The translations under genes were made by a program, and so were the position numbers. The notes beneath the pieces were generated by a model. That model had not been told where the DNA came from. It searched no databases and saw nothing but the letters and a program-made list of their open reading frames with translations. A stretch of 21,208 bases of DNA from CAKSHP01 sp045636325 (lineage in GTDB: Bacteria > Bacillota > Clostridia > UBA1381 > UMGS1253). Of the stretch, positions 14,107 through 21,208 are shown piece after piece. The stretch spans positions 1 through 21,208 of the forward strand of contig JAZTXH010000012.1 in the NCBI GenBank assembly GCA_045636325.1. Reading direction: 5' to 3'. Every line of letters begins with the position of its first letter. Position 1 is the first letter of the stretch.

Positions 14107-14114
14107 AATTGCAA
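14107..14114. repeat. Target-site duplication, right copy (AATTGCAA)
   Basis: Exact copy of 8071-8078. Removing 8079-14114 restores a continuous spacer between the WG-protein promoter and recJ. Confidence 0.9.
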
Positions 14115-14121
14115 AAAAATG

Positions 14122-14150
14122 TTGAAAATTACATTTAAATATGATAAAAT
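14122..14150 (+). promoter_or_regulatory. Promoter of recJ
   Basis: TTGAAA (14122-14127), 17 bp, TAAAAT (14145-14150) preceded by TG (extended -10). It starts 7 bp after the target duplication, so the transposon separated it from any upstream operator but left the core intact. Confidence 0.7.
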
Positions 14151-14179
14151 AGTGCTATTAATTATCAAGGAAGGTTAAT

Positions 14180-15895
14180 ATGAACAATAAACGTTGGATA
14201 TTTTCAGATAAATCCATCGACTCAGGTGAAATCCGCACATTGTCAGACGCACTGGGTGTCCCTTTGGTTATTGCTTCTGTGCTTTTAAACAGAAACATCA
14301 CCACTCCCGAAGCGGCAGACACTTTTCTTTCAAAAAGCATCAAAAACGTTCATCATCCCTTTTTGCTTAAGGATGCAAAAAAAGCCTCTGAACGTATAAA
14401 AGAGGCCGTCGAAAATAAAGAAAACATTGTTATATACGGTGACTATGATGTTGATGGTATTACTTCAACTGCAATTCTTTACATGTTTTTAAAATCTCTT
14501 GGTGCAAATGTGTCTTACTATATCCCAAATCGTTCCGATGAGGGCTATGGTATAAACATTGCCGCACTGGAAAAAATACAAAAAACAGGTGCAGGGCTTT
14601 TAATAACTGTTGACTGCGGCATCACTGCCGTAAATGAGGTCGAATTTGCAAAGGCCTTGGGCTTTTGCGTTATTATTACAGACCATCATACCTGCAAGCA
14701 GAAAATTCCCGATGCATATGCTGTAATTAACCCAAAACAACCGGAATGCAGCTATCCTTTTAAAGACCTTGCAGGTGTTGGTGTTGCATTTAAGCTTATT
14801 TTAGCAACTGCACTTACAATGAATCTTTCCGCCCAGGAATATTTTGACCGTTTTATTGATATTGTTGGTGTGGGCACAATAGCTGACGTGGTATCCCTGC
14901 AGGATGAAAACCGCATATTTGTGACATACGGTATGCAGGCTCTTAAAAGAAGTAAAAATGCAGGGCTTCGCGCTTTGTTTGATGTGGCAGGTATTAAAGA
15001 CCGTCCAATAAACACAAGTCTTATCAGCTTTATGGTGGCACCGAGAATTAATGCCGCAGGCAGAGTGGGCAGTGCAAAGGATGCAGTTGAGCTTTTAATA
15101 ACAACAGATGAAAATGCGGCGCAGCATATCGCATCTGATTTAGAGGCAGAAAATCGTTCACGCCAGCTTACAGAGCAGCAGATTCTCTCAGAAGCCCTTG
15201 AAATGATAAATAATGACCCCTCTTTCAAAGAAAAAAAGGTTATTGTTTTATCTAAGGAAAACTGGCATCACGGGGTTATAGGTGTAGTTGCGTCCCGCCT
15301 TGTGGATAAGTTTTATAAACCGGCAATTTTAATTTCTTTGAAAGATGGTATCGGTAAAGGCTCCGGCAGAAGCATCAAAGGCTTTAACCTTTTTGATGCA
15401 CTTACTAACTGCTCGGATTTGCTTTTAAAATACGGCGGTCACGAGCTTGCTGCAGGCCTTGGCCTTAATTTTGACGGTATTGCAGAGTTTGATAAAGCGA
15501 TTAACAAATATGCCGAATCTCATCTTTCAGATGAAGACGCAATTGCTTATATAAATATAGACCAGCTTTTAGAGCCTTGTGATTTAAATTTAAAAAACGC
15601 ACAAATGCTTTCTGTGCTTGAGCCTTTCGGCATGGGTAATCCTCAGCCGGTTTTTGCAATTTTAAATACAAATCTTGTTTCCAAAAGAGTTATAAGCGAT
15701 GGTCGCCACGCAAAGCTTACTTTATCTAAAAACGGAAAAAATATTGATGCTATCGGTTTTGGCATGGCCCCTCAGCTTTCAAATCTTTTTGTAGGCTCCA
15801 AGCTTGATATCGCCTTTACAATGGGCATTAATGTTTTCCGCGGCGAAAAAAGCCTGCAATTGATTTTAAAGGATATACGCCTTGCGGTGAAATAA
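14180..15895 (+). CDS. recJ: Single-stranded-DNA-specific exonuclease RecJ
   Basis: This 571-residue DHH-family 5'-3' exonuclease degrades single-stranded DNA in recombination and mismatch/base-excision repair. Metal-binding motifs are all present: IYGDYDVDGITS (D88, D90, D92), TVDCG (D145), TDHH (D168-H170) and GVGTIADV (about 225-232). The DHHA1 part has RINAAGR and GGHELAAGLG. The C-terminal third fits the OB-fold. The length matches the short RecJ form (as in E. coli) rather than the longer Bacillus form. It starts 5 nt after GGAAGG. It is the first gene of the plus-strand run recJ-relA-MBL-hemZ, an order common in Clostridia. Confidence 0.94.
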   Translation: MNNKRWIFSDKSIDSGEIRTLSDALGVPLVIASVLLNRNITTPEAADTFLSKSIKNVHHPFLLKDAKKASERIKEAVENKENIVIYGDYDVDGITSTAILYMFLKSLGANVSYYIPNRSDEGYGINIAALEKIQKTGAGLLITVDCGITAVNEVEFAKALGFCVIITDHHTCKQKIPDAYAVINPKQPECSYPFKDLAGVGVAFKLILATALTMNLSAQEYFDRFIDIVGVGTIADVVSLQDENRIFVTYGMQALKRSKNAGLRALFDVAGIKDRPINTSLISFMVAPRINAAGRVGSAKDAVELLITTDENAAQHIASDLEAENRSRQLTEQQILSEALEMINNDPSFKEKKVIVLSKENWHHGVIGVVASRLVDKFYKPAILISLKDGIGKGSGRSIKGFNLFDALTNCSDLLLKYGGHELAAGLGLNFDGIAEFDKAINKYAESHLSDEDAIAYINIDQLLEPCDLNLKNAQMLSVLEPFGMGNPQPVFAILNTNLVSKRVISDGRHAKLTLSKNGKNIDAIGFGMAPQLSNLFVGSKLDIAFTMGINVFRGEKSLQLILKDIRLAVK

Positions 15896-15907
15896 GATAA
15901 TTAATAA

Positions 15908-15990
15908 TTCCCTCCGTCAAAATATAATGGTTTTTCCTTCTTCGAAAGGCAGGTTTCATTTCCGCAGGAAATGACCGGCGGAGTCACTTT
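15908..15990. repeat. Intergenic hairpin repeat between recJ and relA
   Basis: A perfect 8-bp hairpin TCATTTCC-GCA-GGAAATGA (15956-15974) lies inside a block bounded by CCTCCGTC (15911-15918) and GGCGGAGTC (15977-15985), parts of which are complementary. The build is like the modular hairpin array upstream of polA, and the block may be a decayed intergenic repeat. It could also act as a weak recJ terminator, but has no U-run. Confidence 0.4.
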
Positions 15991-16025
15991 TCATTGTTCA
16001 TTTAGTAAAGGGGTGAATACACGCA

Positions 16026-18224
16026 ATGCATGATTTGCTTATAAAACTTAACACAGAAATTTTAAAATATAATAAAAACGCTAATCTTGACATAATAGGA
16101 AAGGCATTTAATTTTGCACTTGATGCTCACGACGGGCAAAAGCGAAAATCAGGTGAAGATTATATCTGCCATCCGGTAGAGGTTGCGTGTATCTTAGCAT
16201 CTTTGGAAATGGATGTTAAAGCCATTGCATCCGCCCTTCTTCACGATGTTGTTGAAGACACCGGTATTCCATTAGAAAAAATAAAACAAGAATTTGGCGA
16301 AGATGTGGCAATCATGGTAGACGGTGTCACAAAGCTTGGCAGAATTCAATACACAAGCAAAGAAGAACAGCATATCGAAAGCCTTCGCAAGATGTTTCTT
16401 GCTATGGCAAAGGATATAAGGGTTATTGTAATAAAGCTTGCAGACAGGCTCCATAATATGCGCACAATGAAAAGCATGCCTGAAGACAAGCAGCGAGAAA
16501 AATCCCGCGAAACAATGGAGGTTTACGCTCCCCTTGCCCACAGACTTGGTATGTCAAATATAAAAGGTGAGCTTGAAGACCTTGCCTTAAAATACTTAGA
16601 CCCCGTCGCATTTCACGAAATTGCCAAAAGTATTGACCAGAAAAAGCGCGAAAGAGACGATTATATTGACTCTGTTATGAACACAATCAAAAACCGCTTA
16701 AATGAAATTAATATAGACGGCACCATATCAGGAAGAGCAAAGCATTTTTACAGTATATACCGCAAGATGTATACTCAGAATAAATCAATGGAAGAAATTT
16801 ATGACTTGTTTGCAGTTCGTATTATAGTTCATACTTTAAGTGACTGTTATGCAGTTTTAGGTATGGTGCATGAGCTTTATAAACCCATACCCATGCGTTT
16901 TAAAGACTATATCGCAATGCCGAAGCCGAATATGTATCAGTCCCTTCATTCGACTGTTATCGGTCCGTTTGGTAAGCCTCTTGAAATTCAGATAAGAACC
17001 TGGGAAATGCATACCGTTGCAGAAAAAGGTATTGCCGCCCACTGGAAATATAAAGAAGGCTCAACTGCAGACACAGACTCTGATTCAAAGCTTTTATGGG
17101 TGCGTCAGCTTCTTGAAATGCAAAAAGAAACTATTGATGAGGATGACTTTATGCGCACTCTTAAAATAGACCTTTTTGCAGACGAAGTATTTGTATTTAC
17201 ACCTAATGGTGATGTTATAAATCTGCCGGCAGGTGCATCCCCCATTGACTTTGCCTTTTCAATTCACTCTGCAATCGGCTATAAAATGATGGGAGCTAAG
17301 GTTAACGGAAAAATTGTTCCTATTGACCATCCCTTGTCAAACGGCGATATTGTTGAAATTCTTACATCGCCTAACGTTCACGGGCCGAGCCGTGACTGGC
17401 TGAAAATCGTTAGAACCTCCCAGGCAAGAAACAAGATAAATCAGTGGTTTAAAAAGGAACGGCGTGACGAAAATATTATCCGCGGCAAGGATATGATTGA
17501 AAAAGAGCTTCGCCGTCATTCCCTTTCATATAATCAGCTGTTTATCTCTGAATGGACAGCGCCTATTCTAAAGCGCTATAACTTAAATTCAATAGAAGAT
17601 TTATTTGCATCTATCGGCTATGGCGGTCTTTCTGCAAGCAAGGTTATTATGAAGCTTCGTGAGGATTATATAAAAGCCGCCGAAGAAGAAAGAAGAATAA
17701 ACGCGGGCGGTGTTGTGCTTCCGCCTGAGATTGCATATACTGACTCTAAAAAATCTCATGCTTCATCAAACGGCATTATAGTTCACGGGCTTGATAACTG
17801 CCTCGTGCGTCTTGCCCATTGTTGTATGCCCGTTCCCGGTGACGATATTATCGGCTTTATAACAAGGGGAAGAGGTGTATCAGTTCACAGAAGAGACTGT
17901 CCTAATATGTCAGCCTCCGCTTTAGCCGAAGAAAATTTAACCCGTTTCATAGATGTATCATGGGAAAATAAAGAGCTTAGCAGTGCATATCTGATTGAGC
18001 TTGCCATTGAAGCTGATGACAGACCTAATCTGCTTTTGGAGATTACCACCTCCCTTGCAGAAATCAAGGCGTCAATTAAGTCCTTTAATGCCCGCACAGT
18101 CAAGGGTAATACCGCAATTGTTATGGTTGCCCTTGAGATTACATCAACGGCGCAATTAGAGCTTATTATTAAAAAAACCCGCTCAATCCGAGGTGTTTAT
18201 TCTGTAAATCGAAGCACGCAGTAA
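16026..18224 (+). CDS. relA: Bifunctional (p)ppGpp synthetase/hydrolase RelA/SpoT
   Basis: This 732-residue Rel enzyme makes and removes the stringent-response alarmone (p)ppGpp, acting at the ribosome. Domains in order: HD hydrolase with intact metal residues CHPVEVA (H49) and LLHDVVED (H73, D74), with NMRTM in the expected place; synthetase with GRAKHFYSIYRKM (about 235-250) and YQSLHSTVIGP; TGS domain DEVFVFTPNGDVINLP (about 388-450); a helical/CC region with conserved HCCMPVPGDDIIGFITRGRGVSVHRRDCPN; and a C-terminal ACT domain (about 655-732). Length and full domain set fit a long bifunctional Rel of Gram-positive type. AGGGGTG lies 10 nt before ATG. It is probably co-transcribed with recJ, with 130 bp between. 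Confidence 0.95.
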   Translation: MHDLLIKLNTEILKYNKNANLDIIGKAFNFALDAHDGQKRKSGEDYICHPVEVACILASLEMDVKAIASALLHDVVEDTGIPLEKIKQEFGEDVAIMVDGVTKLGRIQYTSKEEQHIESLRKMFLAMAKDIRVIVIKLADRLHNMRTMKSMPEDKQREKSRETMEVYAPLAHRLGMSNIKGELEDLALKYLDPVAFHEIAKSIDQKKRERDDYIDSVMNTIKNRLNEINIDGTISGRAKHFYSIYRKMYTQNKSMEEIYDLFAVRIIVHTLSDCYAVLGMVHELYKPIPMRFKDYIAMPKPNMYQSLHSTVIGPFGKPLEIQIRTWEMHTVAEKGIAAHWKYKEGSTADTDSDSKLLWVRQLLEMQKETIDEDDFMRTLKIDLFADEVFVFTPNGDVINLPAGASPIDFAFSIHSAIGYKMMGAKVNGKIVPIDHPLSNGDIVEILTSPNVHGPSRDWLKIVRTSQARNKINQWFKKERRDENIIRGKDMIEKELRRHSLSYNQLFISEWTAPILKRYNLNSIEDLFASIGYGGLSASKVIMKLREDYIKAAEEERRINAGGVVLPPEIAYTDSKKSHASSNGIIVHGLDNCLVRLAHCCMPVPGDDIIGFITRGRGVSVHRRDCPNMSASALAEENLTRFIDVSWENKELSSAYLIELAIEADDRPNLLLEITTSLAEIKASIKSFNARTVKGNTAIVMVALEITSTAQLELIIKKTRSIRGVYSVNRSTQ

Positions 18225-18386
18225 ATTTAAAGGAATAAGTAATATCCTAAAGGGCACTCGATAAGGAATAGTGAATAAGTATGGTGCAAAATCGCCCGTT
18301 GATTTTGTCTGTTTAAAATTTTGTAATACACATTATATTAACTTCGTATTTTGCATTCTGCATTTACTAAGGGGGGACGTGATTTT
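18225..18386. other. Spacer between relA and the MBL hydrolase gene
   Basis: This 162-bp gap holds one short hairpin, CAAAATC/GATTTTG (18287-18293/18301-18307), and a repeated TTTGCATT/CTGCATTT stretch near 18350. The frame open through it (from 18351) lacks a ribosome site and is not used. Confidence 0.4.
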
Positions 18387-19013
18387 ATGTATATGAAAAT
18401 GCTTTCTGTCGGTAATATGGATAATAACTGCTATATAATAGCAGATGAAATAACCAAAAAGGCTGCAATAATAGATGCCCCGTCAAACGCATCAGAAATT
18501 CTTGACTGGTGCGAAAACGAGGGGCTGGCCGTAAAATTTATTTTACTTACCCATTATCATTTTGACCATGTCGGCGCTCTTGACGATTTAAAAGAGGCAA
18601 CAGGTGCAAAAATTGCAATTCACAGCTTTGAAGCTGACGGACTTTGCGACCCCACAATAAATCTTGCCCTTTATTCAGGTGCGCCCTGCCCGAAATCAGG
18701 CGCTGACATCCTTTTAAAGGATGCAGATATTATAAAATTCGGCAACATAAGAATAAAAACTATCTATACTCCCGGTCATACAATCGGCTCTGTGTGTTAT
18801 TATATTGAAGAAGAAAATATGCTTTTCTCAGGTGATACTTTATTCTGTCGGAATATAGGAAGAACAGACTTTCCCGGCGGCGATGATGAAATTATAGAAA
18901 AGTCTATAAGAAAACAGCTCTATACCCTGCCCGATGAAACCGACGTTTTCCCCGGTCATGGTTTTACCACTACAATCGGTCAAGAAAAGCAGAACGGATA
19001 TTTTAAAGCATAA
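18387..19013 (+). CDS. MBL-fold metal-dependent hydrolase (glyoxalase II-like)
   Basis: The start is set at the ATG at 18387 (208 residues), 10 nt after a GGGGGGA ribosome site; the longer frame from 18351 has no such site. Metallo-beta-lactamase fold motifs are complete for a two-metal site: THYHFDH (H56, H58, D60, H61), PGHTIGS (H131), FSGDTLF (D150) and FPGHG (H191). Such small cytoplasmic members are often annotated as hydroxyacylglutathione hydrolase-like thioester hydrolases; the true substrate is unknown. The place between relA and hemZ is a conserved neighbourhood in Clostridia. hemZ begins 36 bp downstream. Confidence 0.9.
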   Translation: MYMKMLSVGNMDNNCYIIADEITKKAAIIDAPSNASEILDWCENEGLAVKFILLTHYHFDHVGALDDLKEATGAKIAIHSFEADGLCDPTINLALYSGAPCPKSGADILLKDADIIKFGNIRIKTIYTPGHTIGSVCYYIEEENMLFSGDTLFCRNIGRTDFPGGDDEIIEKSIRKQLYTLPDETDVFPGHGFTTTIGQEKQNGYFKA

Positions 19014-19049
19014 TAAAAATAATGGCTTGATTAAAAGGATTTTAATATT

Positions 19050-20504
19050 ATGAAATTACAAACCATCGGTCACAACAGTGATTATAACCTTTCTTTGGTG
19101 GCAAATTTGTTTTTTACCGACAAAGATGATTGCGAAATCACCAGCGTGGCAAACAGAAAAGGCGACACACTTGAAGCCTTAACCACAATTAAATTTGAAA
19201 ATAAAACATATAAATCATCGTTTTCAGCTTGCCTTGCTGAAGACGATGATTTTATAAAAATAAAAAGGCTTACAAACGTTGTTTGCGGAATGAGCCTGTT
19301 TTTGTGTGCAAGAAAAATAAGAAATAAAATTCTCCCCTGGGGCACGATAACCGGAATCCGTCCATCAAAGTCAATACGGCAGATGCTTGAAGATGGTAGA
19401 ACGGATGCGGAAATCTTTGATTTTTTCAAAACTTTCTATGCTATATCCGATAAAAAGTTTGACCTTGCACTAAACGTTGCTAAAAACGAGCTTGACGTTA
19501 TAAGAAGAAACGAAAAAGATGATATCGCCCTTTATATAGGCATCCCCTTTTGTCCAAGCAGGTGTCTTTATTGCTCATTTGTTTCAACTGACTTATCTCA
19601 CAGTCAAAAATACGTTGACCCGTATATTAATTTGCTTGTAAAAGAAATTGAGTATGCAGCTCACTTAATTGAGAAAAACAACAAAAAGGTAAAAAGCATT
19701 TATATCGGCGGTGGCACGCCTACATCAATTACGGCTGAGCAAACAGATAAAATCCTTTCGGCGCTGAAAGAAAATATTGACCTTTCGCACATAACAGAGT
19801 TTTGTGTTGAAGCAGGCCGCCCCGATACCATTACAGAAGAAAAGCTTTTGGTTTTAAAACGCTACGGAGTTGACAGAATAAGCATAAACCCCCAGTCTAT
19901 GAACGAAAAAACGCTGAAGCTTATCGGCAGGTCTCACACTCCGGTTCAGATTGAAAATGCCTTTACTTTGGCACGCAAGGCAGGCTTTAATAATATTAAT
20001 GCAGATGTTATTGCCGCCCTGCCCGGGGAAAGCTTAGAAGATTTTGTATACACATTAAATGAAATTGAAAAGTTTTCACCTGAAAACATAACCGTTCACA
20101 CCATGAGCATCAAAAGAGGCTCCGCTCTTCATCAAAGCCTTTCAGGATATGACCTTACCGACCGCAAGACCGCAGAAGCAATGCTTGACTACTCTCAGAA
20201 ATTTATGAAAAACACAGGGCGCGTCCCCTATTATATGTACCGTCAAAAAAATATGATGGGAAATCTTGAAAACGTAGGCTATTCAAAGTCCGGCTATTTT
20301 TCAGCATATAATATTAATATTATGGAAGAGGTCTTAAGCATTCTTGCCCTTGGCGCAGGAGGTTCAGGAAAGGTTGTAAGTGCTGATTTGGAGCGCATTG
20401 AGCGTGTGTTTAACTTTAAAGGCCCTGCTGAATATATAAGCCGCTTTGATGAAATACTTCAAAAGAAAGATGAATTTTTTAAGATATTAAATGAACTGAA
20501 TTAG
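19050..20504 (+). CDS. hemZ: HemZ-type radical SAM protein (coproporphyrinogen dehydrogenase-like)
   Basis: This 484-residue protein has a family-specific N-terminal domain (about 1-155, including PWGTITGIRPSK) followed by a radical SAM core. The iron-sulfur motif is PFCPSRCLYCSF (C168, C172, C175), the SAM motif IYIGGGTPTS (about 218-227), and GRPDTI and DRISINPQ follow in HemN-like order. It is assigned to the HemZ branch, named for anaerobic oxidation of coproporphyrinogen III, although activity in Clostridia that lack a full haem pathway is uncertain. AAAGGA lies 10 nt before ATG. It is the last gene of the plus-strand run, convergent with the aroE-aroK gene 43 bp away; I see no clear terminator in that gap. 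Confidence 0.9.
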   Translation: MKLQTIGHNSDYNLSLVANLFFTDKDDCEITSVANRKGDTLEALTTIKFENKTYKSSFSACLAEDDDFIKIKRLTNVVCGMSLFLCARKIRNKILPWGTITGIRPSKSIRQMLEDGRTDAEIFDFFKTFYAISDKKFDLALNVAKNELDVIRRNEKDDIALYIGIPFCPSRCLYCSFVSTDLSHSQKYVDPYINLLVKEIEYAAHLIEKNNKKVKSIYIGGGTPTSITAEQTDKILSALKENIDLSHITEFCVEAGRPDTITEEKLLVLKRYGVDRISINPQSMNEKTLKLIGRSHTPVQIENAFTLARKAGFNNINADVIAALPGESLEDFVYTLNEIEKFSPENITVHTMSIKRGSALHQSLSGYDLTDRKTAEAMLDYSQKFMKNTGRVPYYMYRQKNMMGNLENVGYSKSGYFSAYNINIMEEVLSILALGAGGSGKVVSADLERIERVFNFKGPAEYISRFDEILQKKDEFFKILNELN

Positions 20505-20547
20505 AAAAAGAAATATGAATAAAAAAATTAGCCTGACAAATCCATTT

Positions 20548-21208
20548 TTATTTCTTGATTGTCTCTGCGATTTCGTCAACAATATCGTAAAACTTGCGTT
20601 TATTGCAGTCAAGGGTAATGTCTGCATATTTTTCATAAAGAGGGCTGCGCTGCTCATAAATATCCTTAATATTTTGCCCTTCTGTCATAGCGATACCTCG
20701 GGTTCTGCGGTTTTTAATTCTGCGAAGAATGTTATGATAATCAACCTTAAGATATATAACGGTTGCGTTTTGCTTTAAATGAAGCATTGCTCTCTCACTT
20801 AAAACCGCACTGCCGCCTGTGGCAATAACCATATTCTCACTTTCAAAGGATAAAAGATACTTTTCCTCAAGTGTTAAAAATTTTTCCACCCCATCAGCAT
20901 TTATTATATCCTGAAGCTTTCTTTTTTCAAATTGCTGTATAAACACATCTGTATCACAAAAGCCCATGCTTAAGTTTTTTGCCAAAACCACCCCTAAAGT
21001 GGATTTTCCGCTTCCGGGCATACCGATGAGTACGATGTTTTCCTTTGCGGTGAATATTGTTTTTATGACCTCCGACACTTCTTTTTCGCCGTATTTACAG
21101 CCGAGGAATATCTCACAAGCCTTTGCCGCCTGCAAGATCAGCATCATAAGTCCGCCAACTGCGGGTATGCCTCGCTCCTCGGCTTCAAGGATGAGATTCG
21201 TTCGCAAA
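20548..21208 (-). CDS. Shikimate dehydrogenase-shikimate kinase fusion, C-terminal part (cut by window edge)
   Basis: The frame is open to the right edge, so the start is missing. The first about 50 residues visible (TNLILEAEERGIPAVGGLMMLILQ, then CEIFLG) match the C-terminal helix region of shikimate dehydrogenase (AroE), where a Gly-Gly-MLv.Qa pattern closes the domain. From about residue 56 a complete shikimate kinase follows: Walker A GMPGSGKST (62-70), DTD (85-87, shikimate-binding acid), IATGGSAV (about 128-135), a lid with RRTRGIAM and an adenine-side RSPLYEKYAD. Together they suggest a bifunctional AroE-AroK enzyme performing two consecutive steps, from 3-dehydroshikimate to shikimate 3-phosphate, in aromatic amino acid synthesis. 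Confidence 0.85.
   Translation of the reverse strand, partial: LRTNLILEAEERGIPAVGGLMMLILQAAKACEIFLGCKYGEKEVSEVIKTIFTAKENIVLIGMPGSGKSTLGVVLAKNLSMGFCDTDVFIQQFEKRKLQDIINADGVEKFLTLEEKYLLSFESENMVIATGGSAVLSERAMLHLKQNATVIYLKVDYHNILRRIKNRRTRGIAMTEGQNIKDIYEQRSPLYEKYADITLDCNKRKFYDIVDEIAETIKK

Noticed and set aside
18351..18386. 12-codon N-terminal extension of the MBL hydrolase
   Set aside because: No ribosome site precedes the ATG at 18351, while GGGGGGA is well placed for 18387, and the family starts with the M.M.. strand there.
20515..20778. Plus-strand open frame of 87 codons after hemZ
   Set aside because: It runs antisense through the shikimate kinase domain, which has all its motifs on the minus strand.

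Overview
The window looks like a chromosomal segment of a low-GC Gram-positive anaerobe of the class Clostridia, probably a gut or rumen type. The evidence is AT-rich intergenic DNA, strong AGGAGG-type ribosome sites, near-consensus sigma-A promoters, lipobox lipoproteins, a HemZ-type radical SAM protein and the gene order recJ - relA - MBL hydrolase - hemZ. This assignment rests on gene content, not on a database search.

Left part (1-7900), all on the minus strand. Reading with transcription, the order is a membrane-anchored WG-repeat protein and a small lipoprotein (one operon), an orphan family-1 solute-binding lipoprotein, an M20 dipeptidase-like metallopeptidase, a CPA2-type cation/proton antiporter, and the start of polA, which runs off the left edge. 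Promoters can be read for each transcription unit. Two mRNA leaders carry notable structure: a hairpin with a U-run ahead of the antiporter, and an array of six small hairpins ahead of polA.

Middle part (8079-14106) is an apparently intact 6,028-bp transposon. It has about 81-bp imperfect terminal inverted repeats and a perfect 8-bp target duplication (AATTGCAA). Its transposase is a long zinc-ribbon DDE enzyme of the IS1595/ISXO2 type. Starting 110-111 bp inside each end is an array of the palindrome TTTATAAA (10 copies left, 13 right), spaced almost exactly 21 bp, or two helical turns; the four sites nearest each end lie at matching distances. The cargo is an operon with its own strong promoter, a 21-codon leader ORF built on tetranucleotide repeats, two attenuator or terminator-like hairpins and a final terminator. 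It encodes a four-helix membrane protein, an acyl-CoA-synthetase-like adenylate-forming enzyme, and a protein whose C-terminal half looks like a serine-resolvase catalytic domain lacking the catalytic serine. This arrayed cargo transposon is the most interesting object in the window.

Right part (14107-21208) is core metabolism: recJ, relA/spoT, an MBL-fold hydrolase and hemZ on the plus strand, then a convergent shikimate dehydrogenase-shikimate kinase fusion cut by the right edge. The transposon landed 7 bp upstream of the recJ -35 box and left that promoter intact.
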